Source: Humisphaera borealis (GTDB taxonomy: Bacteria; Planctomycetota; Phycisphaerae; Tepidisphaerales; Tepidisphaeraceae). Taken from it: DNA of 64,000 nucleotides. The stretch lies in contig NZ_CP063458.1 in NCBI RefSeq assembly GCF_015169395.1, positions 1,426,001-1,490,000 of the forward strand. The letters run 5' to 3'. Shown here piece after piece: positions 44,569 through 52,834 of this stretch (the first letter of the stretch is position 1; each line of letters opens with the position of its first letter). The notes under the pieces are model-generated. The model worked only from the letters and a program-made list of their open reading frames with translations. It had not been told where the DNA came from and searched no databases. The translations under genes were made by a program, and so were the position numbers.

Positions 44569-45966
44569 ATGCGCGTTTTCATGCTCGGGTGGGAGTTCCC
44601 CCCCTTCATCAGCGGGGGTTTAGGTACAGCCTGCTACGGACTCACCAAAGCGATGAGTTCGATCGGCCTGGATGTCCTCTTCGTTCTTCCGCGCCCAGTG
44701 GCCACGCCCTTCTCGACCCACGTTACGCTGGTCGCGCCGCGTCCGGGATCGCCTCTGGCGGCCCCGACGTCTGAGTTTCGATTGGACGAGTTTGATCATG
44801 TGACCTTCCGCACGGTAAACGCAGCGCTTGCAAATCCTTACAATACGCCCGCCGGTTACGCGGAACAGTGGCAGTCCAAGCCGACTGCGCTCGACACGGA
44901 TGTGGCACGGGTCCGCAAGACCGACCCGGTCCAGGACACCTCCTCCGATCCTGCACCGCAGTCCAAGCCACAACCAACGCCGGGTTTCATCGCGCCGCCA
45001 CAGGGCGGCGGAAGCGTGTACTCGGGAGATCTTTTCTCTGAGGTTCAGAGGTACGCCAACCTCGCCAGCGAGATTGCGCGGCAGGAGACGTTTGACGTCG
45101 TTCATGCACACGACTGGATGACCTTTCCGGCGGGATTAGCAGTTGCGGGAATCAAAGGCGTCCCGCTCGTCGTTCACGTTCACTCGACGGAGTTCGACCG
45201 GTCAGGCGTGCACGTCGATCAGCGGATCTATGATATCGAACGCCGGGGGATGCACGGCGCGATGAAAGTGGTGGCCGTCAGCCACCTCACCAAGAACCAG
45301 TGCGTCCAGATGTACGGCATCGACGCAAACAAAGTCGAGGTGGTCTACAACGCGATCGATATCGCCAGCAATGGCTTCAATGAAGAGGAATACTCGATCA
45401 AGAAGGACGAGAAGATCGTCCTGTTCCTCGGGCGAATCACGATGCAGAAGGGACCCGAGTACTTCCTGGCCGCAGCCAAGAAGGTGCTCGAGGTCATGGA
45501 CAATGTGAAGTTCGTGATGGCCGGTAGCGGCGACATGATCCGCCGGACCATCGAGATGGCCGCCGCGATGGGGATCGGACACAAGGTGCTGTTCACCGGC
45601 TTCCTTCGCGGGGGCGACGTGGAGAAGGTCTTCAAAATGGCCGACCTTTACGTCATGCCCAGCGTCAGCGAGCCGTTCGGAATTGCGCCCCTCGAGGCGA
45701 TGAGCCACGACGTGCCGGTCATCATCAGCAAGCAGTCCGGCGTCAGCGAAGTGCTCACGCACGCGCTGAAGGTCGACTTCTGGGACATCAACGAGATGGC
45801 GAACAAGATCATCGCTGTGCTGAAGCATCCGCCGCTGGCAAGTACGCTCCGGCAGCATGGCAGTTTCGAAGTCCGCAAGCTTTCCTGGGTCGATGCGGCG
45901 CGGTCATGCCAGTCTGTCTACGAACAGGCGATTGCTGGGATCACTTCCAATCTGGGCGGGAACTGA
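44569..45966 (+). CDS. GT4-family glycosyltransferase, glycogen/starch synthase-like
   Basis: A 465-residue GT-B fold enzyme. The N-terminal domain begins MRVFMLGWEFPPFISGGLGTACYGLTKAM, the donor-site glycine motif of glycogen synthase-like GT4 enzymes. Then come FDVVHAHDWMTFPAGLAVAG and PLVVHVHSTEFDRSG. The C-terminal domain has IVLFLGRITMQKGPEYFL, VLFTGFLRGGDVEKVFKMADLYVMPSVSEPFGIAPLEAMSHDVPVI, where the E-x7-E motif (EPFGIAPLE) binds the sugar nucleotide. It most likely transfers glucose or another sugar to a growing glycan; real substrate and product are not known. A proline-rich insert (about residues 115-150) sits in the N-terminal domain. Confidence 0.88.
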   Translation: MRVFMLGWEFPPFISGGLGTACYGLTKAMSSIGLDVLFVLPRPVATPFSTHVTLVAPRPGSPLAAPTSEFRLDEFDHVTFRTVNAALANPYNTPAGYAEQWQSKPTALDTDVARVRKTDPVQDTSSDPAPQSKPQPTPGFIAPPQGGGSVYSGDLFSEVQRYANLASEIARQETFDVVHAHDWMTFPAGLAVAGIKGVPLVVHVHSTEFDRSGVHVDQRIYDIERRGMHGAMKVVAVSHLTKNQCVQMYGIDANKVEVVYNAIDIASNGFNEEEYSIKKDEKIVLFLGRITMQKGPEYFLAAAKKVLEVMDNVKFVMAGSGDMIRRTIEMAAAMGIGHKVLFTGFLRGGDVEKVFKMADLYVMPSVSEPFGIAPLEAMSHDVPVIISKQSGVSEVLTHALKVDFWDINEMANKIIAVLKHPPLASTLRQHGSFEVRKLSWVDAARSCQSVYEQAIAGITSNLGGN

Positions 45967-46054
45967 AGCGAGACGTGACGGTGGCGAACCTCGGGGGACT
46001 TCATCTGGCCGCCGCGCCATTTGCCCTTGTGTTGCTCGCGTCTATACTCCAGGT

Positions 46055-46561
46055 ATGATGCTCAATCGAGCCGTTCGCAGCCTCGTTTGTGTGTCCGCCA
46101 TCGTCGGCGGATCCCTCCTTAATGGTTGCGTCGAGCGCGAGTTGATCGCTACTTCCTCGCCATCCGGTGCCCTTGTGACCGCCAACGGGCACGAGATCAG
46201 CCGAACGCCGATGAGTCGCGAGTTCCAGTGGTACGGCTACTACGATGCCTCGGTGCGGCTCGACGGCTATGAGACGAAGAAAGTCGTCACACCTGTCGTC
46301 GCACCGCCTTGGCTCTGGTTCCCATTCGACCTGGTGACCGAACTGCTCCCCATCACAATTCGCGACGAACATCGTGTCGAGTACGTGATGGAGCCCACGA
46401 CTGCCGCGATGACTGAACCTGCCGGCATGGTGGAACGCGGTCGCGAACTGCGTGGCCAACTCCAGTCTGGTGAGTTCACGAAAGTTAAACCACCAACCAC
46501 GCGACCGGCGACCAAGGCCACCACAAAAGCAACGGCAAAGCCCGCCACTCGAAGCGAATAG
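46055..46561 (+). CDS. PEGA-domain lipoprotein
   Basis: A 168-residue lipoprotein. The signal peptide from ATG 46055 (MMLNRAVRSLVCVSAIVGGSLLNGC) has its lipid-carrying Cys at residue 25. The PEGA domain follows at once: ELIATSSPSGALVTANGHEISRTPMSREFQWYGYYDASVRLDGYETKKV, the short surface beta-sandwich that is common in secreted bacterial proteins. The C-terminal third is low in structure: Thr, Lys, Ala and Pro rich (KPPTTRPATKATTKATAKPATRSE). It would sit on the membrane facing the periplasm or cell surface. It is 88 bases behind the glycosyltransferase gene. Confidence 0.83.
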   Translation: MMLNRAVRSLVCVSAIVGGSLLNGCVERELIATSSPSGALVTANGHEISRTPMSREFQWYGYYDASVRLDGYETKKVVTPVVAPPWLWFPFDLVTELLPITIRDEHRVEYVMEPTTAAMTEPAGMVERGRELRGQLQSGEFTKVKPPTTRPATKATTKATAKPATRSE

Positions 46562-46640
46562 CGTAGCTCCTGTGGGCAAAGTTTCTGGGTCAAAAAGAAA
46601 CCAGTCGTCGCCCTGCAACCACTTCGAAGTGAATCGAACC

Positions 46641-47321
46641 TCAGGCCGCAACGGTCTGAAGGTTTGGGATTGTGATCGACTTGGGCTTCAGCGCGGACTT
46701 GGTGTTGGTGACGACGACCGTCTCCCAAAGGTCAAGGGCGCTGAGCTGGTAGCGGTAATCGACTTCAAGATTGGTCCTGCGAACCAGGTCTTGCAACGGC
46801 AGGTCGCTGCGCCATCCAAGCTTGGTACACAGAGGGCAGAGCCACTTCTCTACCAACGCCACCATTCTGTTGGTGGACTGGAAGTGGTTCAGAATGATGA
46901 TTCGAGCGCCCGGCTTGGCAACCCGCTGAGCCTCCACGACAAGCTTAAACGGGTCGCTGACAACGCTGATCACATGGCTGATGAACACATGATCAAATGT
47001 GTCGTCGGCGAACGGCAGTCTCATCGCGTCGGCCTGAAAGACCGAGGCATTGGTCATCCCGCGTTCGTGAATCTTTTTGCGGGCTTCCTTCAGCATACCG
47101 GCCGACAGATCGACGCCGATTATCCGTCCGATGTTCGGATAGGAGTTCAGCGACTGGCCGGTCCCAATGCCCAGATCGAGCACCAGGTCCGAAGGGACGA
47201 TGTTCATGTGACTGATCGCCTTGGCGACACGCTTGCGGACGAGGCGACCGAACGTCGCGTCGTAAAAACCGGAGTGAAAATCGTAGATCTTACGAGTACT
47301 GGCTTCCTGCATCAGGAACAT
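46641..47321 (-). CDS. SAM-dependent methyltransferase, PmtA-like
   Basis: A 226-residue class I methyltransferase from ATG 47321 (AAGG site). The SAM-binding motif is VLDLGIGTGQSLNSYP, then IGVDLSAGMLKEARKK, ADAMRLPFADDTFDHVFISHVISVVSDP, and RIIILNHF. The region after motif III, VEKWLCPLCTKLGWRSDLPLQDLV, closely resembles the PmtA family that methylates phosphatidylethanolamine to phosphatidylcholine. Ubiquinone or other small-molecule methyltransferases of the same class are alternatives. No other lipid genes are adjacent. A TTG start at 47366 would give 15 more residues and is possible. Confidence 0.82.
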   Translation of the reverse strand: MFLMQEASTRKIYDFHSGFYDATFGRLVRKRVAKAISHMNIVPSDLVLDLGIGTGQSLNSYPNIGRIIGVDLSAGMLKEARKKIHERGMTNASVFQADAMRLPFADDTFDHVFISHVISVVSDPFKLVVEAQRVAKPGARIIILNHFQSTNRMVALVEKWLCPLCTKLGWRSDLPLQDLVRRTNLEVDYRYQLSALDLWETVVVTNTKSALKPKSITIPNLQTVAA

Positions 47322-47486
47322 GGCCTTGGGTCCTGCAATGAGACTGTGAACGCAAAATGTACCCAAGGATTACAATCCTTGCATAACGCTCGTTCGGTAT
47401 AAACACTTTAGCGATCGCGGCTCCGCTTGCCAACCTACGGAACTCTGCGCGACAAGTCAGACCTCCCATTCATCGCGCAAAACAAG

Positions 47487-48248
47487 TCAGACCTCGGACC
47501 ATTCCCCTTCTTCCGCGTCATACATTCCCGCCGCGGCTGGATCGAGTAACCAGGTTATCTTGGTGAGGGCCGGGTCGATCAGCTGTGCGGGGAACTTCTC
47601 TGGCTCGCGCGCCCCCTCGATCACCTGTTGTACCGCACCGGACTTGTCCGTGCCGGCGACCATAAAGAGGACGGCTCGACTTCGGTTCAGAAACGGCGCG
47701 GTCATGGTGATTCGCCAACTCTTGCCCGTCGTTGAATTCTCGACCAGCTGTCCGACCATGCGATGGTCCTGCTCCCTGACCGCCGGCGTTCCGGGAAACA
47801 ACGATGCAGTGTGGCCATCGGCACCCAGGCCCAGCAGTGCCAGGTCGACCCCGCCCGATCCGAACTTCTCCTTCAACATCAATCCGTACTCCTTGGCGGC
47901 CTCGGTGGCTTCGATCTCGCCACGGATACGGTAGATGTTGTCACCCGGTATCGGCACCTTCGAGAGCAAAGCCCGATACGCCATCGCGTAGTTGCTGTCG
48001 GGATGATCCGGCGGAACGCCCCGCTCGTCTCCGAAGAACAATTCCGTATGCACCCAATCGATTTGCGACCTGTAATGCGAGCTGGCCAATAGTTCGTACA
48101 GCGCCTTTGGAGTTGATCCACCAGAAAGCGAAAGACTGAACATACGACCCTCCCGAACCGCTGCGGCCGCAGCAGCTACGATTCGCTCGGCTGCCTCAAG
48201 GGCGATTGCAGGAATATCGGGCAAAACCTTGATCTCTGGAAGACTCAT
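47487..48248 (-). CDS. pgl: 6-phosphogluconolactonase
   Basis: A 253-residue enzyme (DevB type) that opens 6-phosphogluconolactone in the oxidative pentose phosphate pathway. The signature sequences are SLSLSGGSTPKALYELLA (residue 37 on), FFGDERGVPPDHPDSNYAMA and GLGADGHTASLFPGTPA, with the catalytic His in the last. The end ITWLLDPAAAG is also standard. ATG 48248 is the start used; codons before it (to 48302) look non-coding. No zwf or gnd is adjacent. The stop codon lies inside a 14-nt direct repeat (47452-47465 and 47482-47495). Confidence 0.95.
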   Translation of the reverse strand: MSLPEIKVLPDIPAIALEAAERIVAAAAAAVREGRMFSLSLSGGSTPKALYELLASSHYRSQIDWVHTELFFGDERGVPPDHPDSNYAMAYRALLSKVPIPGDNIYRIRGEIEATEAAKEYGLMLKEKFGSGGVDLALLGLGADGHTASLFPGTPAVREQDHRMVGQLVENSTTGKSWRITMTAPFLNRSRAVLFMVAGTDKSGAVQQVIEGAREPEKFPAQLIDPALTKITWLLDPAAAGMYDAEEGEWSEV

Positions 48249-48343
48249 GATTGGATGAAGATTAGACCGGAAATCACTCACGAGCAACGGCAGGTTCTGC
48301 ACTAACGCAGATCACGATCAACGCCATGCCCTTGCGAAGCAAA

Positions 48344-48373
48344 GCACCCACGAATCTCTCGATCCGTGGGTGC
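48344..48373 (-). terminator. Hairpin downstream of the surface-protein gene
   Basis: GCACCCACG (48344-48352) and CGTGGGTGC (48365-48373) form a perfect 9-bp stem with a 12-base loop, starting about 38 bases beyond the stop of the surface-protein gene on the minus strand. A T-rich stretch (TTTGCTT) follows in that direction, so it may be a weak terminator. It shares the CCCACG word with other palindromes here. Confidence 0.45.
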
Positions 48374-48410
48374 GCTCGCTTGAGGTCTTCAAGTCGTCGA
48401 TGACACTGCT

Positions 48411-51400
48411 TTACGGCACGGTGGCTGTGCTGGTGATCGATACCAGGGACAGACCGTCACGAACGGTAATGGTCAACTTGTACCCGCCGAGAGGGCTCGC
48501 CGCGGTATAGGTGTGAGCCGCCGTGACGTTGAACTGCTTCAAGACGGTGTCGTAGGCGATGGTTGCACCAGTGGCCGCCGTCCCGTCGCCCCAGTCAACG
48601 GAGACCAGGTAATCTGCGGGGGTCACATCGAACGGGTTGTTGTCAATGAAGCTCGCAACCAGCCCGTTAAAGTTGGTGTTGCGCGTCGCACTGAACAGCC
48701 GGCTGATGCCGCGGAGGGCCGCGTCACGGATGACGGCGGTGGAATTGATCACCGAAGCGGTCCCGCCTGCTGCGGGAGTGACCGATACCGTGACGGCGTA
48801 GGTGCCGTCGTCTGCGTACTGGTGAGTGCCGGTCACGTTGAACGCGGCGGTACCGGTCTGGGCGATTGTTCCCGCGGTCGTGGCGGTGCCGTCGCCCCAG
48901 TCGATGACCGCCACAAAGTCTGCGGCGACCGCGCCAGGATTGCTCGAGGTAAACCGGCCGACGATGACGTTGTTCAGCGTCTGACCTTCGACGCCGTTGA
49001 AGCTCACCGGCGTGGTTCCATTGACCACGCTGGAATTCGTCACCGTCGCGATCGGGTTAACGATTGCATCCGGCGAGTTGCCGTGACGGATGGTGACCGT
49101 CATGTTGAAGGTGCCGGCAGCGGTGTAGGTGTGGGTCCCATCGACGCTGAAGACGCCCGTACCTGCGTTGAAGGTGATGACGCCATTGGTCGTCGGCGTT
49201 CCGTCGCCCCAATTGATGATCGCGACGTAGTTGCCGACAACATCGGGGCCGCCAAGGGCATCGGTGAACGTCGCGACCGGGCCCGTGAAAGCCACGTTCG
49301 CCGTCGCCGTGATATCGATCTTGGTGGCTACGACTGCTGGGTTTACCGGGCCGTTGGTGATGATCGCCAGGCCGGTAAGGACTGCGTCCGGAGCGGTGCC
49401 GTGCGAGATGGTCACCGTTGTCGTGTAGTTGCCCTGGGTGAGATACGTGTGCGTGCCGGTGACCGTGAAGCTGTCGGTACCGCTGTTGTAAGTGACCGTT
49501 CCGGGGATTGGCGTCGTGCCGTCGCCCCAGTCGATCAGTGCCGTGTACGCGCTGGCGGCCTTGGAACCACCCGGATCGGTGAACGTGGCAACGATCGCAT
49601 TGGGGATCTGGATACCCGTCTGCCCGTTGACTGTGACGGCCGTTCCGACGACGGCTCGGTCGTCCACGGTGATCGGCACATTGATGATGTTCTGGATGCT
49701 GTCGGAACCGTTGATGGTCACGACGGCCGTGTACGAACCTTCGTCGACGTAATTGTGGGTGCCAACGACATCGAAGCTGAACCCGTTCGGCGTGAGCGTC
49801 GCGGGCGACGATGGCGTGCCATCGCCCCAGTTGATCGATCCGGTGAAGGTCACCCCACCGCCGGCGCTGCCGCGGAAGAAGGTGGCGATCTTCTTGGTCT
49901 CGCTGACGTTTTCGGTGAACTTCAATCCGGCGACCGGTGCACCGCCGCGGGCGGGGACACCGACCGTGGCAACGGAATTGCCGGTCAGCGTTGCTTCGCC
50001 GTCGCTGGTAATCGTGACCTTCACCGGGAAGTTGCCCGGCGTCGCGTAGGTGTGACGACCGGCGACGTGATACGTACCGGTGATGTCCAGCGTCACAACG
50101 CCGGCGGAGGTCGGCGTGCCGTCACCCCAGTCGATGGTCGCGATGAAATCGGGCATTTCACCAAGGCGTCCACCCGGGGTCGTGTACGCACCCGGCGGCG
50201 CGATACCCAGGCCCGGCCAGGAATTGGTGTCGGTGAAGATCATCACCTCAGCGTCGATCGGTTGACCGTCGTTGCCCTGGATCGCCGGCGACTCCTGGAG
50301 GGTCAGCGGGGCATCGGCCACGTGCAGGTTGTCGGTGTACGTGTTGTTGGCCGGGTTGGTATCCGGCGATCCGCTGGTGACCGTGGACGTCTGAACCAGA
50401 TCGTTGTCTTCGGACGTTCCCATCAGGAACGTGTAGGTCGTTCCTACGCCGGCCGGAAGCCGGGCGTTGGCCGCCGTCGGCGCGCCAGTGATGGTACCGC
50501 GGCGCGGCGGGTCGGCCGGAAGGTTGACGTTGAATGCAGGACCGCTGATGAGCGTTATGGGGTTGTTGCCGTAGTAGACCTGCTCGCGGGCACCGGCCTT
50601 GCCGGTCACCGGCGTATCCCAGCTGAACGCCACATTGACTGCGTCGCTCGGGCCGCGGTTGTAAATCGTCACCGTGTACGTGAAGAACGTGCCCTCGTAG
50701 ATCGTGGTCGCCTTGTTCGACGTGCTCACGATCGAAAGATCGGTCTGAACCGAAATGTTGCCGCCCACCGTGGCAAGGTTGTTGCCCAGCGCGGGATCGA
50801 ATGTCGTTGTGGAGGCGGTGGCTGTGTTGAATACGGTGCCGGTCACGTCCGACGCGATGTGCATCGTGATCTGGAACGTCGCCGACTGTCCGCTTCCCAG
50901 GCCGAGAATCGAGGACTGATACGTACCGGCCGATCCGACGGTGGGCGTGGAATTGACGGTGAAAGTCGGGCCGGCCGTCTGGGCAACCGACACGAAGGTC
51001 ATGTTCGCCGGAACGATGTCTACGACCGACACATTGTTCGCAGTGCTCGGTCCGTTATTCGTGACGATGATTTCGTAGGTAACATCGAGACCGGCCGTGG
51101 CATTGCCGACGGGGCTGATTTGAGTCTTGGTGACCTGCAGGTCCGCACGTGTGCTCACGATGACGCTGTCGTCTTCGGTATTGTCGGCGTTGCTGGATTC
51201 TGGCGTGGTCGTCGAAACTGTCGCAACGCCGTTGATGACGTCAAGCTCCGGCGTGGATGCTCCGACGCGATAGACGATCGTAAATGTGCCGGCGAGACCG
51301 GCATTCAGCGTTCCGAGGTTCGCGACGACATTCCCCTGCGCGTTGACCGCCGGATTCGTGAACGTGAATCCGGGCCCGCTCAGCTGAATCGCCGAACGGA

Positions 51401-51692
51401 AAGCGGAGCGTTCGGCCGGTGGCACGTTGAGGTCGTCGGGGTCGAACGTCAGCTGGACGTTGTCCGCCGGGTCGGTGCCCACGTTACGCACCGCGACGCT
51501 GTAGGTGATGTCGGCACCCGCGTTGACGGTTGGTTGAGGTGCGGCGGCAACGCTGACGACAAGGTTGGCCGCCAGCAGACGCCGGTCTTCCAGCGCCTCC
51601 GTGAAGGTCGCCTTGCGCAGCGCGGGCAATGACCGCTCGCGGGCCGAACGAATCAATGTGGCAAGGGGCGAACGACGGGACAGGAACCTCAT
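48411..51692 (-). CDS. Large surface/secreted protein with DUF11 and PKD-like repeats
   Basis: A 1093-residue protein from ATG 51692, behind GAGGGAG. The N-terminus is basic without a normal signal peptide but has TEALEDRRLLAA, a planctomycete-specific motif (LEPR-XLL type) found at the start of giant exported proteins. The next 400 residues hold about three DUF11/CARDB-like beta-sandwiches (VVSVAAAPQPTVNAGADITYSV..., LQVTKTQISPVGNATAGLDVTYEI..., DLSIVSTSNKATTIYEG). Then six copies of a PKD-like repeat, each with the core (I/V)(D/N)WGDGT. There is no visible anchor at the C-terminus. It probably forms part of the extracellular matrix or binds sugars or calcium; this is inference. The plus strand is also open over most of the gene, a result of the repeat composition. 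Confidence 0.88.
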   Translation of the reverse strand: MRFLSRRSPLATLIRSARERSLPALRKATFTEALEDRRLLAANLVVSVAAAPQPTVNAGADITYSVAVRNVGTDPADNVQLTFDPDDLNVPPAERSAFRSAIQLSGPGFTFTNPAVNAQGNVVANLGTLNAGLAGTFTIVYRVGASTPELDVINGVATVSTTTPESSNADNTEDDSVIVSTRADLQVTKTQISPVGNATAGLDVTYEIIVTNNGPSTANNVSVVDIVPANMTFVSVAQTAGPTFTVNSTPTVGSAGTYQSSILGLGSGQSATFQITMHIASDVTGTVFNTATASTTTFDPALGNNLATVGGNISVQTDLSIVSTSNKATTIYEGTFFTYTVTIYNRGPSDAVNVAFSWDTPVTGKAGAREQVYYGNNPITLISGPAFNVNLPADPPRRGTITGAPTAANARLPAGVGTTYTFLMGTSEDNDLVQTSTVTSGSPDTNPANNTYTDNLHVADAPLTLQESPAIQGNDGQPIDAEVMIFTDTNSWPGLGIAPPGAYTTPGGRLGEMPDFIATIDWGDGTPTSAGVVTLDITGTYHVAGRHTYATPGNFPVKVTITSDGEATLTGNSVATVGVPARGGAPVAGLKFTENVSETKKIATFFRGSAGGGVTFTGSINWGDGTPSSPATLTPNGFSFDVVGTHNYVDEGSYTAVVTINGSDSIQNIINVPITVDDRAVVGTAVTVNGQTGIQIPNAIVATFTDPGGSKAASAYTALIDWGDGTTPIPGTVTYNSGTDSFTVTGTHTYLTQGNYTTTVTISHGTAPDAVLTGLAIITNGPVNPAVVATKIDITATANVAFTGPVATFTDALGGPDVVGNYVAIINWGDGTPTTNGVITFNAGTGVFSVDGTHTYTAAGTFNMTVTIRHGNSPDAIVNPIATVTNSSVVNGTTPVSFNGVEGQTLNNVIVGRFTSSNPGAVAADFVAVIDWGDGTATTAGTIAQTGTAAFNVTGTHQYADDGTYAVTVSVTPAAGGTASVINSTAVIRDAALRGISRLFSATRNTNFNGLVASFIDNNPFDVTPADYLVSVDWGDGTAATGATIAYDTVLKQFNVTAAHTYTAASPLGGYKLTITVRDGLSLVSITSTATVP

Positions 51693-52427
51693 AGCACTCC
51701 CTCTCGAAATCACTCAATGGCGAACTTCAACGCAGCGGAACGCGGTGCATACACAGACACCGCTGGGATGCGATGCGATCCCGAACGACCTCCGATGTCG
51801 CCCGGTCGCCTCCGAAATATCCGAACCGTAAAGCCGACGCGATCTCGGCAATGACAGGCCGAAAAAACACCAGCAGTCGGGAACAGAAACCCGCCCGACA
51901 AACGGAGTTTACCGATAACTCACGCCGGTTGCATCAAGGCACCCAGTATCACAGGGGCAGGTCCGCAATGCAATCGCAAACTGGCACGTACAGATCCACC
52001 GTAAAAGTGTGTCGAATAAATGCTTAGGAACCCGAAGGCTGCTCGGTAACGCTGGTGCCGCACTTCACTGGTGGTCAACAGCGTATGAAAACCGTAATCG
52101 ACAGCCGAATCGCCCGCATATCCTTCGCGCTGTCTCCCTGCCACCGCGTGGAATGGCCTCGATTCTCCTCTCGAATGCCGTCGCGTCCGGGATCGGCCCT
52201 TGGGTCAGAGACACCCCGCAGCCGTTCGTGTATTCGGTACCCTCAGCGCGGAGGTTTCTTCCATTGACGATCATGGAATTTGAGGACGGTTCCACACGTC
52301 TGACCCGGCCAGTCCGGTGAGTTGGAATCCAAGTCGAATCCCCCAAAGCGGTAACCGTGACATTGATGGCTACTTGACGGCGGGCGTTTTACGCCAAGAC
52401 TAGGCGGTTTAGGCAAAGGACACTTTG
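51693..52427. other. 735-bp interval without a confident gene
   Basis: Upstream of the surface-protein gene (minus) and of a small plus-strand gene. Overlapping frames of about 90-103 residues exist (plus 52009-52320, minus 52065-52346). Neither has recognisable domains or a good ribosome-binding site, so neither is called. It probably holds promoters for both flanking genes. Confidence 0.45.
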
Positions 52428-52697
52428 ATGGGCGAGAAAGAGCTTCGAGAGAAGTACGGCGGCAAACTTGCGAAAGCGATCAATCGGGCAATTCGCGCCG
52501 AGATTCCTGGTGGCAACGAGGCTCTCGATAAGCTTACCGAGCTCGCAGGGCCCGCACGGCACAGCGGCTGGAAGAACCGCCAGGGCAAGAATACGGCCGA
52601 GGCCGACGCGTACTACAAGCACAAGAAGGAAGTCGTCGATCGCATGGAAGCCGACATTCGTCGCCGATGGGGTGTACCCGCCGACACCGGCTACTGA
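52428..52697 (+). CDS. Small basic hypothetical protein
   Basis: An 89-residue protein from ATG 52428, with AAAGGA upstream. It is highly charged and predicted helical: MGEKELREKYGGKLAKAINRAIRAEIP, a loop PGGNEALDKLTELAGPARHSGWKNRQGKNTAEADAYYKHKKE, and a last helix VVDRMEADIRRRWGVPADTGY. There is no signal peptide or membrane helix. I do not recognise it. The base use looks like that of its neighbours and the frame is the only long one in good context, so it is probably real. A 137-base gap separates it from the convergent sulfatase gene. Confidence 0.6.
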   Translation: MGEKELREKYGGKLAKAINRAIRAEIPGGNEALDKLTELAGPARHSGWKNRQGKNTAEADAYYKHKKEVVDRMEADIRRRWGVPADTGY

Positions 52698-52834
52698 AGT
52701 GCGCGGCCTGCGGCGTCAATAGTGACGACAATCCCTCGGGACGGTCGCAGCCTGGAATGAGCGTGCATTGACGTTGGCGCCGCTCAACGATCCTGACGAG
52801 ATTCGGCTGAAATCAGAACCAGAACCCACCTACC

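Noticed and set aside
46452-47402. A 316-codon plus-strand frame
   Set aside because: It is opposite the PmtA-like methyltransferase, which has a clear SAM-binding motif.
48513-51632. A 1039-codon open frame on the plus strand opposite the surface protein
   Set aside because: It is the reverse reading of repeats rich in Thr, Val, Asn and Gly codons. Its peptide is Arg/Gly/Val/Asp-rich without domains, while the minus strand encodes clear PKD-like and DUF11 modules.
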